Counted from the stretch's first letter, positions 18,401 to 29,589 are shown. The stretch: 64,000 nt of DNA from Corynebacterium spheniscorum (GCF_900113445.1 NZ_FOPJ01000004.1:124001-188000), one strand, 5' to 3'. The notes: a model not told the origin generated them from the sequence alone. Numbers and translations: made by a program.

Positions 18401-18447
18401 ATAGAAATACTCCCCACCAGTTGGAAGTCCAACTCATGGGGAGTACT
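18401..18447 (-). terminator. Terminator of the Bax-inhibitor-like gene
   Basis: On the minus strand AGTACTCCCC pairs with GGGGAGTAT around an inner AGTTGGAC/GTCCAACT stem, followed by ATTTCT. Confidence 0.75.
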
Positions 18448-18468
18448 AGGCGCTTGTGCCCTTGCGGC

Positions 18469-19293
18469 TTAGCTATTTCGGAAGTAGCTGAGCAGGCGCA
18501 GGATTTCGGTGTAGAGCCACACCAGGGTGACAGCCAAGCCCAGTGCCACGCCCCAGGCGTAGTTAGCCGGAGCGCCAGAGCGGATGAGCTTATCAGCCAC
18601 ATCGAAGTCCTGGAGGAAGCTCATGGCAGCCAGGCCGATGCACACCAGGGAGAAGATGATGGCCAGGGTGCCGCCATCACGAAGCGGGTTGCTGCCGGTG
18701 AACATGGCCAGCAGCAGGTTGCCGACCATCAGGATTAGAACGCCAACCAGAGCGCCGGTGAGGATGCGGGTGAACTTCGGGGTCACCTTCACAGCACCGG
18801 TCTTGTAGACGAAGAGCATGCCCAGGAAGACACCCAGGGTGCCGAGCACGGCTTGGCCGATCATCACACCAGCATCAGCGCCGCTGACCAGAACGTTGGT
18901 GAACATCAAGGAGATGCCACCGACGAAGAGACCTTCGAAGGCTGCGTAGGTCAAGGTGATGGCTTTGGAGCCGAACTTGCGCTTGAAGGTGCCCACCAAC
19001 ACGGTGATCAGACCACCGATGGCACCGACGAGGGTCAGCATCATTGCCAGGCTGGGGTTGTAGCTGGCCAGCATGAAGTTGAAGATGGCACCGACAATGA
19101 TGATGCCTAAGGTGATGCCGGTCTTGGTGACCACATCGTCGACGGTCATCGGTCGGGTGTCGTCAGTCGTCGAGGGCGGGAAGCCCAGGGTCGGCTGTTC
19201 GTACTGGTCGAATGCGGGGGAAGCCTGCTGGTAGGAATTCCGCCCACGCGAACCGGCACTCAGAGAATTTAGTACAGGGTTGCTGCTACGCAT
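18469..19293 (-). CDS. Bax inhibitor-1/YccA family membrane protein
   Basis: 274 residues. A polar N-terminus of about 50 residues (MRSSNPVLNSLSAG, then a QYEQPTLGF segment) precedes seven hydrophobic segments. The family pattern is clear: FEGLFVGGISLMFTN, FLGMLFVYKTGAVKVTP and the C-terminal helices with LQDFDVADKLIRSGAPANYAWGVALGLAVTLVW. The conserved Asp residues near the C-terminus (QDFDVAD) fit the proposed pH-sensing Asp pair of BI-1/YetJ calcium-leak proteins. It is monocistronic. Its role in corynebacteria is not known. Confidence 0.9.
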   Translation of the reverse strand: MRSSNPVLNSLSAGSRGRNSYQQASPAFDQYEQPTLGFPPSTTDDTRPMTVDDVVTKTGITLGIIIVGAIFNFMLASYNPSLAMMLTLVGAIGGLITVLVGTFKRKFGSKAITLTYAAFEGLFVGGISLMFTNVLVSGADAGVMIGQAVLGTLGVFLGMLFVYKTGAVKVTPKFTRILTGALVGVLILMVGNLLLAMFTGSNPLRDGGTLAIIFSLVCIGLAAMSFLQDFDVADKLIRSGAPANYAWGVALGLAVTLVWLYTEILRLLSYFRNS

Positions 19294-19608
19294 GTTGGGG
19301 GACCCCGTTCCTTTCCTAGCAATAGTGAGTCTTTATTCGAGGTTCATTGGGTACAACGCAACCACCGTTGATTTAGTTCCCTGAACCCTGGGAAAATTTT
19401 TTCTTGCCCAAAAGACTTAAGAGCGCTGCGCGGGGAGAATAGGATGAGCGCACAACAGATGGCCTTATGCGGGTGGCTGGTAGTTCGTGTTCTACTCGCG
19501 TCGAAGAATAAAGCCGGCGCGGCACACTCCAGTTTTTTGCGAGCCCCAAGCGCGCGTGCCCTGCCCCGGCTCCGGTCTCGGGGAAAGCCAAACCCTGCAT
19601 ATGCAAAA
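19294..19608. other. Gap between the BI-1 gene and the tRNA-Leu terminator
   Basis: Upstream region of the BI-1 gene plus dispersed repeat copy B (19492-19588). Reading frames in it have composition unlike the neighbouring genes, and I see no gene. Confidence 0.5.
19492..19588 (+). repeat. Dispersed CGAGACC element, copy B
   Basis: Starts CTACTCGCG, has GGCGCGGCACAC 23 nt in, and ends GGTCTCGGGGAAAGC. Both ends match copy A at 29832-29931 nearly exactly, while the middle differs. Confidence 0.75.
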
Positions 19609-19638
19609 CCCCAGGTGACTGTGTGTGGCCACCTGGGG
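19609..19638 (-). terminator. Terminator downstream of tRNA-Leu
   Basis: CCCCAGGTG pairs with CACCTGGGG across 12 nt. On the minus strand TTTTGC follows. Confidence 0.6.
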
Positions 19639-19726
19639 GTTGAAGAATACGCGCCGATTAAATGGACACTTTTTGGACACCATCCCAGGTAGCATTTTCG
19701 CTTTAGGGCCCCTACCTGGCATTTTG

Positions 19727-19800
19727 TGCCCCCACTGGGATTCGAACCCAGACTGGACTGATTTTAAGTCAGCTGCCTCTGCCGGTTGGGCTATGGGGGC
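19727..19800 (-). tRNA. tRNA-Leu(UAA), 74 nt, short variable loop
   Basis: The minus strand folds as a cloverleaf. The acceptor is GCCCCCA with TGGGGGC, the anticodon stem GCTGA/TCAGT encloses the loop CTTAAAA (anticodon UAA), and the T arm is CTGGG-TTCGAAT-CCCAG. The discriminator base is A and CCA is not encoded. UAA reads leucine codons, yet the variable region is only 5 nt, as in class I tRNAs, whereas bacterial tRNA-Leu normally has a long extra arm. The D stem pairs imperfectly. Confidence 0.85.
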
Positions 19801-19840
19801 CCTGCGATGCTGGGGTTGATGCCCGCACCGCGGTATTACT

Positions 19841-20812
19841 TTACTGCATCATCGCCGGGGATGTTTCCACCAGCCCTGCAATAATGCCATCGAGAATATC
19901 CTTTTCGGAAATCACTATCGAGTTCACGCCTGTTACCTGCGGAATCATTTTTGCGATTCCATCGACAACCATGGTTCCGCCGGAAATAACATCCGCGCGG
20001 CCGGGGTGAATCACCTTGTTTTGGGCTAGCTGAGCGCTTGGGAAGCCGCGCAATTGTTTTGTCAGCACCTGCAGGGCGTCCAGACGCAGCTCAGAGCAAT
20101 GTGTTGCTCGCGGATCGTATTCCTCTAGCCCCTGGGCAAGCGCGGAGAGAGTGGTGAAGGTGCCGGCGCAACCGACGAAGGTGCGGGCCTTATCAATGGG
20201 CACCAGGAGCTTTACTCGCTCTAGGCGTTCGGCGACGTAGTCTTCGGCGATCTCGATTTCGTTGGCGGTGGGCGGGTCGGAACGCATAATGCGCTCGGAG
20301 ATGCGCACGCATCCCATCTGGGCGGAATGCGAACCGTAGATGGCGCCATCGTGCTCGCCGACGATGAACTCGGTGGAGCCACCGCCAAGATCAATAACGC
20401 AGAAGGGGCCGCGGTCGGCCGGCAGATCAGCAACGGCGCCGCGGAAGCTTAAGGAGGCTTCCTCTTCCCCACTGATGACTTCGGCGACTGCACCGGGGCG
20501 GACTTCGCCGAGGAGCTCGGCGGTCATATTGAAGAAGTCATTGCGGTTGCTGGCATCGCGGGTGGCAGAGGTGGCCACCATGCGCACATCTTTGACTTGC
20601 TCGAATTTCATGACCTGCACGTAGCGTGCCAGGGCAGCGCGGGTGCGGTCAATCGCTGCGGGGTCTAATTCCCCGGTTGCGTCGACACCTTTGCCTAAGC
20701 GCACGATCTCCATGGTGCGTTGGATTTCGCGTTGGCGCCCCTGTTCGTCTGCGTCGACGATGAGCAAACGAATTGAGTTAGTGCCGCAATCAACGGCCGC
20801 CAAGCGGGTCAT
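19841..20812 (-). CDS. Exopolyphosphatase, Ppx/GppA family
   Basis: Removes terminal phosphate from polyphosphate, or from pppGpp in some members. The 323-residue ASKHA-fold protein has phosphate loops VDCGTNSIRLLIVD (near residue 9) and VIDLGGGSTEFIVGE (near residue 140), and GGTMVVDGI near the C-terminus. At this length it has only the catalytic core, without the C-terminal HD extension of E. coli Ppx, as is usual in Actinobacteria. It overlaps the DUF501 gene by 4 nt (ATGA) and ends the eno-side gene run. With ppk2 at 57.4 kb it points to active polyphosphate turnover. Confidence 0.92.
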   Translation of the reverse strand: MTRLAAVDCGTNSIRLLIVDADEQGRQREIQRTMEIVRLGKGVDATGELDPAAIDRTRAALARYVQVMKFEQVKDVRMVATSATRDASNRNDFFNMTAELLGEVRPGAVAEVISGEEEASLSFRGAVADLPADRGPFCVIDLGGGSTEFIVGEHDGAIYGSHSAQMGCVRISERIMRSDPPTANEIEIAEDYVAERLERVKLLVPIDKARTFVGCAGTFTTLSALAQGLEEYDPRATHCSELRLDALQVLTKQLRGFPSAQLAQNKVIHPGRADVISGGTMVVDGIAKMIPQVTGVNSIVISEKDILDGIIAGLVETSPAMMQ

Positions 20813-21423
20813 GAAAGCATCTCCTGCTCTACTTGGGCATTAATCTCTTCGGCTGTGGGGATGCCGAGGTCTGAGGGGGTGGGCCAATCCGCGGGGATGG
20901 CGGTGCCCCGCAGGGCGGGGTTCTCGGCAGCCAAAGCGACCGCTTCAGTGCCTAAGCGGACGCGCTTTGGGCCTTCGGCAAGCGCGTAGGCGATGAGTAC
21001 GTGGAGACACTTGACGCGATCTGGCATGCCGCCGCCGGAAAATGTCGTGCCTAGATCTTCGATCGCGTTGCGGGTGGCGAGGAAATGTTCGTGGGCTTCG
21101 CGGTAGTCGCGGGCTAGTGACTCATCGCTTTCTAGGCGCGCCGTCATCCACTTCATCACGTGCGCTACTTCTAGGCGGGAGGCTTCGGCGGTAAGGCGTG
21201 GGTCCGTGAGGTAGTAGAGCGTTGGGAAGGGAGTGCCGTCCGGTAAGCGCGGTGCTGTTTTAATAACGCCCGGCGCCCCATCTGGGCAGCGGTAGGAGAT
21301 TTCTAGCACCCCGCGGGGTTCGCGACCGAGTTGTTCGGCAACGGCGGCGAGATCTTCTGCGGTGGGCGCTTGCGCGTTGGGTGCTTCTGCGTTGGGGCTG
21401 TGGTTTTCGGGGACGGCAGTCAT
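20809..21423 (-). CDS. DUF501 family protein
   Basis: 204-residue conserved actinobacterial protein of unknown function. The core includes LGREPRGVLEISYRCPDGAPGVIKTAPRLPDGTPFPTLYYLTD and a helical part with GMPDRVKCLHVLIAYALAEG. The first 35 residues are Ala/Pro/Asn rich. Start: the ATG at 21423 has GAGAGA 9 nt upstream; the ATG at 21432 is the alternative. The stop overlaps the ppx start (ATGA). It lies between ftsB and ppx, as in mycobacteria. The conserved Cys-His pair (KCLH, YRC) could bind metal. Confidence 0.9.
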   Translation of the reverse strand: MTAVPENHSPNAEAPNAQAPTAEDLAAVAEQLGREPRGVLEISYRCPDGAPGVIKTAPRLPDGTPFPTLYYLTDPRLTAEASRLEVAHVMKWMTARLESDESLARDYREAHEHFLATRNAIEDLGTTFSGGGMPDRVKCLHVLIAYALAEGPKRVRLGTEAVALAAENPALRGTAIPADWPTPSDLGIPTAEEINAQVEQEMLS

Positions 21424-21472
21424 GAATGCCATTCTCTCACGATGCGCTGGCCGAAGGAGAAGCACCAGGCGA

Positions 21473-22075
21473 CTAGGGTTGCGGTGCCTCTGCCGGGGCG
21501 TCCTGTGGTGCCTCTGCCGGGGCTTCAGCCGGTGCTTCAGCCGGGGCTTCCGCTGGCAGCTCTTCCGGTTTCTCCACCGGCAACTTCATCTCGGGTTTCG
21601 AGTCTTTATTTTCGTCTTCCGGAGCCACCGTCACTGAATCCCACAACACCTCGTACCACGCCTGCGGGGTCTCATCGTGCTTAGTGCGTTTTTCGACAGT
21701 GCCGGAGCCGGTCATTCCCGGATCAATAATCCTAAAGGCGCGAGTTCCTTCCGGAATCACCCCAAGTCGGCGGCGGGCCTGCTCGTCCACATAGGCATCA
21801 TCGGAATAGCGCTCAATTTCTTCCTTCAAGGCTTCTACTTTCTTGGCCTTGACCTCATTAGAAGCACTAATCCGGGCGATCTCGGTGCGCTGCTCAAAGT
21901 AATTATGCAGCGGCGCATACATCACCCCCAGGGTCAAAATGGCGACAAACAGCATGACCAGCACCTCACCTAGGGAAAGGCGAGGCAGGGCCGGCATCCG
22001 GAAGGTGCGAGGTTTCTTCGCGCCGGTGATCTCCCGGCTGGTTACCGGTACCTGCTTCTTACTCTCTGTAGCCAT
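21473..22075 (-). CDS. ftsB: FtsB/DivIC family septum formation initiator
   Basis: 200-residue bitopic divisome protein. It has a cytoplasmic tail of about 35 residues and one membrane helix (GEVLVMLFVAILTLGVMY). An external coiled coil follows (NEVKAKKVEALKEEIERY) and the hallmark YVDEQARRRLGVIPEGTRAFRIID. In the FtsQLB complex it signals septal peptidoglycan synthesis. The C-terminal 45 residues are Pro/Glu rich and end in about five tandem P-A-E-A units, a likely length-variable wall-spanning tail. It lies between eno and DUF501, as usual in Actinobacteria. Confidence 0.88.
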   Translation of the reverse strand: MATESKKQVPVTSREITGAKKPRTFRMPALPRLSLGEVLVMLFVAILTLGVMYAPLHNYFEQRTEIARISASNEVKAKKVEALKEEIERYSDDAYVDEQARRRLGVIPEGTRAFRIIDPGMTGSGTVEKRTKHDETPQAWYEVLWDSVTVAPEDENKDSKPEMKLPVEKPEELPAEAPAEAPAEAPAEAPQDAPAEAPQP

Positions 22076-22112
22076 AGGCTTTTAAGCATAGCGCCACATC
22101 AGCCACATGAGT

Positions 22113-22173
22113 ACACCCCACGCACATGCTTCCCAAAATGATTACTCAGATTAGGGAAGCGCGCGTGGGGTGT
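22113..22173 (-). terminator. Large hairpin after eno
   Basis: ACACCCCACGC pairs with GCGTGGGGTGT, with an inner GCTTCCC/GGGAAGC stem. No T-tract follows, so it may act as a processing or RNA-stability hairpin as much as a terminator. Confidence 0.65.
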
Positions 22174-22216
22174 AGCGAACTTAAGGAGCTAAGACAGCAC
22201 CTTCAGCTTCGCAGCC

Positions 22217-23527
<1,311 letters not shown>

Positions 23528-23641
23528 CTATGTGAGTTCTTGCCCGATTCTTTCCGAATCGTGCCTGAGTCCGATTCTTCCAGAAAAACTTGCGCTCTGC
23601 CGGACCAGGGGGACTTTGGGGCCCGAATCACAGCAAAAGTA

Positions 23642-24427
23642 CTAGTAAACGGTCCGCCGCTCGGCATAAGCGTTAGCTGCCTCACGCACTTTGAGCATGT
23701 ATTCCGTCGATTGGTTATAGGCATGGATAGCGGAACGCCACTCTTCCGGGTCCGTTAGATTCCGTCCCGCGCATAAAAGATGCGCCGCCGATAATGCCGC
23801 ATCATCAATCTGCTGCGGATCCGCCTTCCCATCCCCATTGGCATCGCGCCCAAAACGCGCCCAGGTGGTGGGAATAAACTGCATGGGCCCCACTGCCCGA
23901 TCAAACTCCGTGTCCCCATCTAATTCACCATTATCAGTGTCCCGGATTTCCATAAACCCATTGCTGCCATCTAATGCCGGGCCCACAATCGGCGGCTCCA
24001 CATAACCCTCGGCATTAATCTTCGAGGGCGAAAACACCTTCCCGGAGTAACTGCCATGTTGGGTTTCCACCCACCCAATACCCGCCAGGGTCGTCCAACT
24101 TAGGTGACATTCCGGCCACGCCTGCGCGGCAATTAACTCAGCATTGCCATAGGCCTGCAACGCAGCCACCGGAATCCCAGTGTCTTTAGCAATCGGTTCG
24201 GCCCAAAAACCCAGTTTCAAGGAGGTTCTTCCCGGCGCGTGCACATCAATCATCGGGACTTCTTCGCCGCGTAGCGGTGGCACATTCTCCGGCAGCGGAT
24301 CTGATCCGGAGTATTTATTCGCCGGCCCGAAACTAAAGAGCCCCACCCCGACCATAATGATGGCCATCACCATGGCCAGCACTGAACCGCAGCCGCAGCC
24401 CAGCGCCCGGCGAACTCCTTCATTCAT
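23642..24427 (-). CDS. Membrane-anchored lytic transglycosylase (SLT fold)
   Basis: 261 residues. A signal anchor lies at residues 9-32 (GCGCGSVLAMVMAIIMVGVG), so the enzyme sits outside the membrane. The catalytic region has LSWTTLAGIGWVETQHGSYSG (acid Glu near residue 119), AVGPMQFIPTTWARFGRDANGDGKADPQQIDDAALSAA and HAYNQSTEYM, the lytic murein transglycosylase B-like pattern. It corresponds in position to mycobacterial lpqU beside eno. It would trim peptidoglycan during growth or division. No lipobox is clear, although Cys residues lie in the signal region. Confidence 0.88.
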   Translation of the reverse strand: MNEGVRRALGCGCGSVLAMVMAIIMVGVGLFSFGPANKYSGSDPLPENVPPLRGEEVPMIDVHAPGRTSLKLGFWAEPIAKDTGIPVAALQAYGNAELIAAQAWPECHLSWTTLAGIGWVETQHGSYSGKVFSPSKINAEGYVEPPIVGPALDGSNGFMEIRDTDNGELDGDTEFDRAVGPMQFIPTTWARFGRDANGDGKADPQQIDDAALSAAHLLCAGRNLTDPEEWRSAIHAYNQSTEYMLKVREAANAYAERRTVY

Positions 24428-24508
24428 GCCGACTAACCCTATCTGCCCTTGGTGTGTGGGGCCTCTTTAGAACCTGTGGTTCTCCTGTGTGCAAGCGAAA
24501 ACCGCAGT

Positions 24509-25102
24509 TTAGGAGCGTTTTCCTTCCTGCCATAAACGTTCCTGCTCCGCCACCGGCACCATCTGCGTGCGCGAGGCATCAAAAAGATAAGGCGCCCGCA
24601 CCCGCATTTTCTCCACAAAGGCCGTCGCCACATCAGCTAGTTCAAAATCTTCGGCGATCTCGGCATGGAAGAGCACCTGCAAGAAAATATCGGAAAGCTC
24701 ATCTCGCAGATGCTCCGAATCGGCGTTTTTCTTCACGGCCTCGCTAAATTCCGCGGTTTCTTCGACCAAATAGGGCAATAAACTTTCGTGGGTTTGCTGC
24801 GCCTCCCACTGCCCAATCTGCCGCGCCCGCGCCATTACTTGCTGCGCCTGCGCAATCGGATCCTGTCGCGTGGGCACCTCCACCACCGTGGCTCCCGCAG
24901 CGATCGCCGCCTGCACCTCCGGGTCGCACTCATCGGTGCTCACCAGGGTGCCCGCGGCACTATCGCGGCTAACCAGATCACTTAAATTCCAGCGCACCTT
25001 AATCGGCACTTCATCGGTATAGTGCAGCGGATTCGACACCGCCCCAGCCAATTCCATCGGAATCATCGTCGGCCATCGGGCATCGAGCAGCAGCACAGTC
25101 AT
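24509..25102 (-). CDS. mazG: MazG-type nucleotide pyrophosphohydrolase
   Basis: 197 residues. The C-terminal MazG domain has VEETAEFSEAVKKN (metal-binding EExxE), LRDELSDIFLQVLFHAEIAED (ExxD) and FELADVATAFVEKMRVRAPYLFD. The first 90 residues are an N-terminal extension of mixed fold (MTVLLLDARWPTMIP) also seen in mycobacterial MazG. It hydrolyses NTPs to NMPs and cleans up damaged nucleotides. The gene begins 10 bp after the mfd stop, so it is co-transcribed with mfd, a pairing that suits DNA protection. Confidence 0.88.
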   Translation of the reverse strand: MTVLLLDARWPTMIPMELAGAVSNPLHYTDEVPIKVRWNLSDLVSRDSAAGTLVSTDECDPEVQAAIAAGATVVEVPTRQDPIAQAQQVMARARQIGQWEAQQTHESLLPYLVEETAEFSEAVKKNADSEHLRDELSDIFLQVLFHAEIAEDFELADVATAFVEKMRVRAPYLFDASRTQMVPVAEQERLWQEGKRS

Positions 25103-25112
25103 GGCGAATATC

Positions 25113-28100
25113 TTACCCACGCGTTTTCTTCGAGGCTTTCCCGAGACCGGCGGGTGCGCCCCTGCGCTTGCTTCGGGAGGATTCCCCGACGCTCACCACA
25201 CGAGTTTCCTTGCTACGCGAATCCTCCTTTTTATTCTCCCCGCTGACACTGACCGCCGGCAGATCAAAGAGGGTGCATAAGGCATCGGCAATCCACTGCA
25301 CTAAATCAATATCGCGTAGCTGCGGGTCCGTGAGCTTCGGGCCTTCCTTCGGGAAAGGCAATTGCATAGTTTGGGCAGCAGCACGATATTGGGAACCTGG
25401 GAAGAGTCGACCCAAACGCACCTGCTTGGAGTCCGGCAATTCCACCGGGTGCAGCTTAATGCGATTACCCTTCACCCCAATATCAGCAATACCTTGGGTA
25501 CGGGCCAATTGCCGCAGCCGGGCGATTGCCACCAGGCGGCGAACTTCTTGGGGTTCTTCCCCATATCGGTCGCGCAGTTCCTCTAAGACGTGCACCAAGT
25601 CACCTTCATCAGTGGCTGCCGCGATCTTGCGATAGCTTTCCAGGCGCAGTCGCTCAGAGTTGATATAGCTTTCTGGAATATGCGCATCCACAGGTAGATC
25701 AATATGGATTTCCTTCGGGCCTTTATCGGTGGCATCCAAAGGTTCCCCAGAAGCAAGCGCACGGAAGGCTTCCACGGCTTCCCCTACTAGCCGCACATAA
25801 AGGTCAAACCCAACCCCAGCAATATGCCCGGATTGTTCTGCGCCCAGCACATTGCCGGCACCGCGCATCTCTAGGTCCTTCATAGCTACCGCCATGCCGG
25901 CACCTAAATCATTATTTTGCGCAATGGTGGCCAAACGGTCATAGCTGGTTTCTGTCAGCGTCGCGCCCTTGGGATAGAGGAAGTAGGCATAGCCGCGTTC
26001 CCGGGAACGCCCCACGCGCCCACGCAGCTGATGCAGCTGCGAAAGCCCCATGTGGTGGGCGTTTTCCACAATCAAGGTATTGGCATTGGCAATATCCAAC
26101 CCCGTCTCCACGATCGTGGTGCACACCAACACGTCATATTCGCGATCCCAAAAGCCCTGCACGGTTTTTTCCAACAGGTCTTCACTCATCTGTCCATGCG
26201 CCACCACCACATGCGCTTCTGGAACCAGCTCCCGAATCTCCCGGGCCTTCTTCTCAATATCAGAGACCTTGTTATGAATGAAGAAGACCTGGCCATCGCG
26301 CAGCAGCTCGCGGCGAATAGCGGCGGCTACCTGCTTATCTTCCTGCGGGCCCACATAGGTCAACACCGGGTGGCGGTCCTCCGGTGGGGTGAGGATCTGC
26401 GTCATTTCCCGAATCCCCGCCATGGACATTTCCAAGGTGCGCGGAATCGGGGTGGCAGACATAGTCAGCACATCAACGTGGCTGCGCAGAGCCTTGATGT
26501 GTTCCTTATGTTCCACACCAAAGCGCTGCTCTTCATCCACAATCACTAGTCCCAGGTTCTTCCACTGCACCCCGGTCTGTAAGAGGCGGTGAGTGCCCAC
26601 CACAATATCGACGGTGCCATCAGCTAACCCAGCGAGAGTCTCTTTCGCTTCTTTAGCGGAGGAAAAACGCGAAAGCCCACGGATTTTCACTGGGAACCCA
26701 GCCATGCGTTCTTCGAAGGTGGCCAAGTGCTGTTGCGCCAATAATGTGGTGGGCACCAAAACGGCTACTTGTTTGCCATCTTGGACGGCTTTGAAGGCGG
26801 CGCGAACGGCAACCTCGGTTTTGCCATATCCCACATCACCAACAATCACACGGTCCATGGGCACGGGCTTTTCCATGTCCTCTTTTACCGCTTCGATGGC
26901 CAGCAATTGGTCTTCGGTTTCTACGAAGGGGAAGTTGTCTTCCATTTCGCGCTGCCATGGTGAATCTGTTGCAAAAGCATGCCCCGGTGCGGCCTGGCGT
27001 TTGGCATAAAGCTGCACCAATTCGGCTGCGATTTCACGGACCGCGGCGCGTGCCCGCTTCTTGGTTTTCTTCCAATCCGAACCACCCATCTTCGACAAGG
27101 TGGGAGATTCTCCGCCGGTATATCGGCTGAGCAGATCCAAAGATTCCATCGGCACCCACAGCTGGTCTGCGGGTTGGCCGCGTTTGCTGGGGGCGTATTC
27201 CAGCACAATATATTCCCGCCGTGAGGTGGAACCCCCACTATGCATGGTGCGTTCTGCCATCTTGAGGAAACGCCCAATGCCGTGGGTTTCATGCACCACA
27301 TAATCCCCGGTCTTCAAGGCCAAGGGATCTACCCGGTTGCGGCGCTTCGCGGGGCGACGTTTCGCCCCAGCAATATCACCGACGCGGTTACCGGTTAAAT
27401 CAGTTTCGGTAATCACCACTAAAGGTGCTGCACCCTTGGCGTGGAAAATCAGGCCAGCGTGGCTAAGCGCATGATAAAGGGTTACTTCCCCACTGCTTGG
27501 CTGCCACCCAGGGCGAGCAACCTTGGTGGGAATGCCTTGTTCTAAGAAGCGCTCCTTCATGCGCTTAATAGCACCTTGACTAGGCGCAATGAAAGCTGCG
27601 CGCCCACCTATGCGCATATGTTCGCGCAAGAGGGCCATCATCTCTTCAATGGCTTTAAGCTCACCGCGAGGCTGTGGGGCGGGTTCAAAATCCAGGGGCA
27701 GAATCTGGTCTTCGGAGGCCTCAAACATTCCAGGTGGGGCGAAAGTCCACCACGGGCAGCGGTTTGTTTCGGCGCTTTTTTGCAGGGACTCATAGCTGCG
27801 GAAAGAACTCGCCTCAAGGTCCAAACCTTCCGCCGCGATCGGGCCATGCGCACCCATTGCGGCTGCTTCCCAACCAGCAGCTAAGAACTCTTCATCCGTA
27901 TCCGCTAGGTCCTGGATGCGGGTGCGCACTTTTTCTGGGGAGCTGATCAACACATGGGTGCCTGGGCTCATCAGCTCCGGCAGGCTCACCATGGGGGTGT
28001 CCACTAAGGCGGGGATGAGTGCTTCCATGCCATCAGAAGGCGTGCCCTCTGAAAGCCTAGTTAAAAGTTCAGAAAGCACCGCATTCCCCGTATGGGTGCG

Positions 28101-28835
28101 CGCTAATTCCGCAGCGCGCGCTTGGATGTCTTCGCTCAGTAGCAGTTCGCGGGCTGGATAAACTTCTAGGCTTTCTACCGTGAGTTCGGGGATGGTGCGC
28201 TGATCAGCCACAGAGAAGTGCCGCATTTCAGAGACCTCATCGCCCCATAATTCCACGCGAACCGGGTGGTCATAGTTCGCCGGGAAGATATCGATAATCC
28301 CACCGCGAACCGCGAATTCGCCGCGCTTGGCCACCAAATCCACATGTTGGTAGGCATAGTGCACCAGGCGATTGACCAAGTTTTCTGCGTCTTCGCCTTC
28401 TTTAAGGCTGATGGGTTCTCGGCCAGGGTTTTCCGCCAAGAGCGGTTGGCATAAACCGCGGGCGGCGGTCACCACAACCCGGAAGTCACCTAGGTGGTGC
28501 AGCACTTCGGCGCGTTTGGCAATAATGTCCACCCCGGGGCTCATGCGCTCATGCGGAAGGGTTTCCCAGGAGGGGAACCAGGCGACCTTTGGCCCCATCA
28601 TGGCTTTGAGTTCAGCTACTAAGTCTTCGGCTTCACGGCCGGTTGCGGTTACCACCAATACGGGGGTTTTCTCCGCTAATGCCGCAATCGCCCAGGGGCG
28701 GGTTTGGTCCAACCCCTGGATGTGCAGCTCTGCTTCCCCCACATGGGTCAGCAGACCAGTGATTTTCGGGTCCTCTGCCGCTACGCGCATCAACCCCGCA
28801 AGCATTGCCGGGGCCGTCTTAGTGCTTCCAGCCAT
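25113..28835 (-). CDS. mfd: Transcription-repair coupling factor
   Basis: Superfamily 2 translocase that removes stalled RNA polymerase and recruits UvrA. The 1240-residue protein has the expected order: UvrB-like N-terminal modules (to about 350), the CarD-like RNAP-interaction domain ([18 protein letters not shown], near 520), the helicase core with [16 protein letters not shown] (near 680) and [13 protein letters not shown]. The TRG motif region with [14 protein letters not shown] and the C-terminal TRCF domain follow. I chose ATG 28835; GTG 28844 is possible. The last 40 residues are a basic Ser/Lys/Arg tail whose coding DNA includes repeat copy G. Confidence 0.97.
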   Translation of the reverse strand: MAGSTKTAPAMLAGLMRVAAEDPKITGLLTHVGEAELHIQGLDQTRPWAIAALAEKTPVLVVTATGREAEDLVAELKAMMGPKVAWFPSWETLPHERMSPGVDIIAKRAEVLHHLGDFRVVVTAARGLCQPLLAENPGREPISLKEGEDAENLVNRLVHYAYQHVDLVAKRGEFAVRGGIIDIFPANYDHPVRVELWGDEVSEMRHFSVADQRTIPELTVESLEVYPARELLLSEDIQARAAELARTHTGNAVLSELLTRLSEGTPSDGMEALIPALVDTPMVSLPELMSPGTHVLISSPEKVRTRIQDLADTDEEFLAAGWEAAAMGAHGPIAAEGLDLEASSFRSYESLQKSAETNRCPWWTFAPPGMFEASEDQILPLDFEPAPQPRGELKAIEEMMALLREHMRIGGRAAFIAPSQGAIKRMKERFLEQGIPTKVARPGWQPSSGEVTLYHALSHAGLIFHAKGAAPLVVITETDLTGNRVGDIAGAKRRPAKRRNRVDPLALKTGDYVVHETHGIGRFLKMAERTMHSGGSTSRREYIVLEYAPSKRGQPADQLWVPMESLDLLSRYTGGESPTLSKMGGSDWKKTKKRARAAVREIAAELVQLYAKRQAAPGHAFATDSPWQREMEDNFPFVETEDQLLAIEAVKEDMEKPVPMDRVIVGDVGYGKTEVAVRAAFKAVQDGKQVAVLVPTTLLAQQHLATFEERMAGFPVKIRGLSRFSSAKEAKETLAGLADGTVDIVVGTHRLLQTGVQWKNLGLVIVDEEQRFGVEHKEHIKALRSHVDVLTMSATPIPRTLEMSMAGIREMTQILTPPEDRHPVLTYVGPQEDKQVAAAIRRELLRDGQVFFIHNKVSDIEKKAREIRELVPEAHVVVAHGQMSEDLLEKTVQGFWDREYDVLVCTTIVETGLDIANANTLIVENAHHMGLSQLHQLRGRVGRSRERGYAYFLYPKGATLTETSYDRLATIAQNNDLGAGMAVAMKDLEMRGAGNVLGAEQSGHIAGVGFDLYVRLVGEAVEAFRALASGEPLDATDKGPKEIHIDLPVDAHIPESYINSERLRLESYRKIAAATDEGDLVHVLEELRDRYGEEPQEVRRLVAIARLRQLARTQGIADIGVKGNRIKLHPVELPDSKQVRLGRLFPGSQYRAAAQTMQLPFPKEGPKLTDPQLRDIDLVQWIADALCTLFDLPAVSVSGENKKEDSRSKETRVVSVGESSRSKRRGAPAGLGKASKKTRG
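25135..25190 (-). repeat. Dispersed CGAGACC element, copy G (inside mfd)
   Basis: GCTTTCCCGAGACCGGCGG is the recognisable end. It lies within the last codons of mfd, encoding part of [11 protein letters not shown]. The inner part has no clear GCGGCA box, so this may be a half copy. Confidence 0.4.
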
Positions 28836-28913
28836 GCCCAACACCGTACCGCGCGTCTATCGCCGCAACGCGATTAGCTCCCCCTAGCTCATCGCTGCCG
28901 CAGTGGGTGCAAT

Positions 28914-29582
28914 CTAGCTTGAGGTGGGGGTTTCTTCCTCCTGGTGATACTCCTTATGTTCGGCAATCTCATCGAGCACAGTTTGAGACAACATAGGGTC
29001 GGTTTCCATTCCCGATAGCCCATTCCAGCAGAGGTTGATGATGTGGGCGGCCACCACCTCTTTATCGGGGCTTCGTTCATCAAGCCACCACTGTGCGGTC
29101 ATCGACACCATACCGACTAGGGCCTGGCCATAAAGCACCGCCATATCTGGATTCAAGCCGTTGCGCTTAAATGCTCGGGCGAGGATGTGCGCTACTTGGC
29201 CGACCGCCGCATTCAACAAGGTTGAGTAGCTGCGTTCTTGGCCTGGGGTCATATCGCGCACCAGGATTTGGAAACCATCGGTTTCTTCTTCCACGTAGGT
29301 CAGTAGCGCAATCACGGCTCTTTCGATGCGTTCCCGGGATCGACCATGTTGTAGCGCATCCGTAATAATGCGCTCTAGGTGGAGCATTTCGCGGTCAACA
29401 ACTACCGCATAAAGCCCCTCTTTACCGCCGAAGTGCTCATAGACCAGCGGCTTGGAAACACCTGCGCGAGCAGCGATGTCCTCCACCGAGGTGCCATCGA
29501 AGCCGCATTCCGCAAAGGCGGTGCGCCCAATGGCAATCAGTTGTTCTCGTCGCTGTCGGCCAGTCATTCTTTGTCGAACCAT
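28914..29582 (-). CDS. TetR family regulator beside mfd
   Basis: 222-residue TetR-type repressor. The HTH lies at about residues 8-55 (RREQLIAIGRTAFAECGFDG, then SVEDIAARAGVSKPLVYEHFGGKEGLYAVV). The C-terminal domain (GFQILVRDMTPGQERSY, then WWLDERSPDKEVVAAHIINLCWNGL) is the type that follows mfd in Actinobacteria. TAGGGT lies 7 nt before ATG 29582, a leaderless promoter. Its target is not visible: no palindrome next to an efflux gene is seen here. The tail is acidic. Confidence 0.88.
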   Translation of the reverse strand: MVRQRMTGRQRREQLIAIGRTAFAECGFDGTSVEDIAARAGVSKPLVYEHFGGKEGLYAVVVDREMLHLERIITDALQHGRSRERIERAVIALLTYVEEETDGFQILVRDMTPGQERSYSTLLNAAVGQVAHILARAFKRNGLNPDMAVLYGQALVGMVSMTAQWWLDERSPDKEVVAAHIINLCWNGLSGMETDPMLSQTVLDEIAEHKEYHQEEETPTSS

Positions 29583-29589
29583 AAACCCC

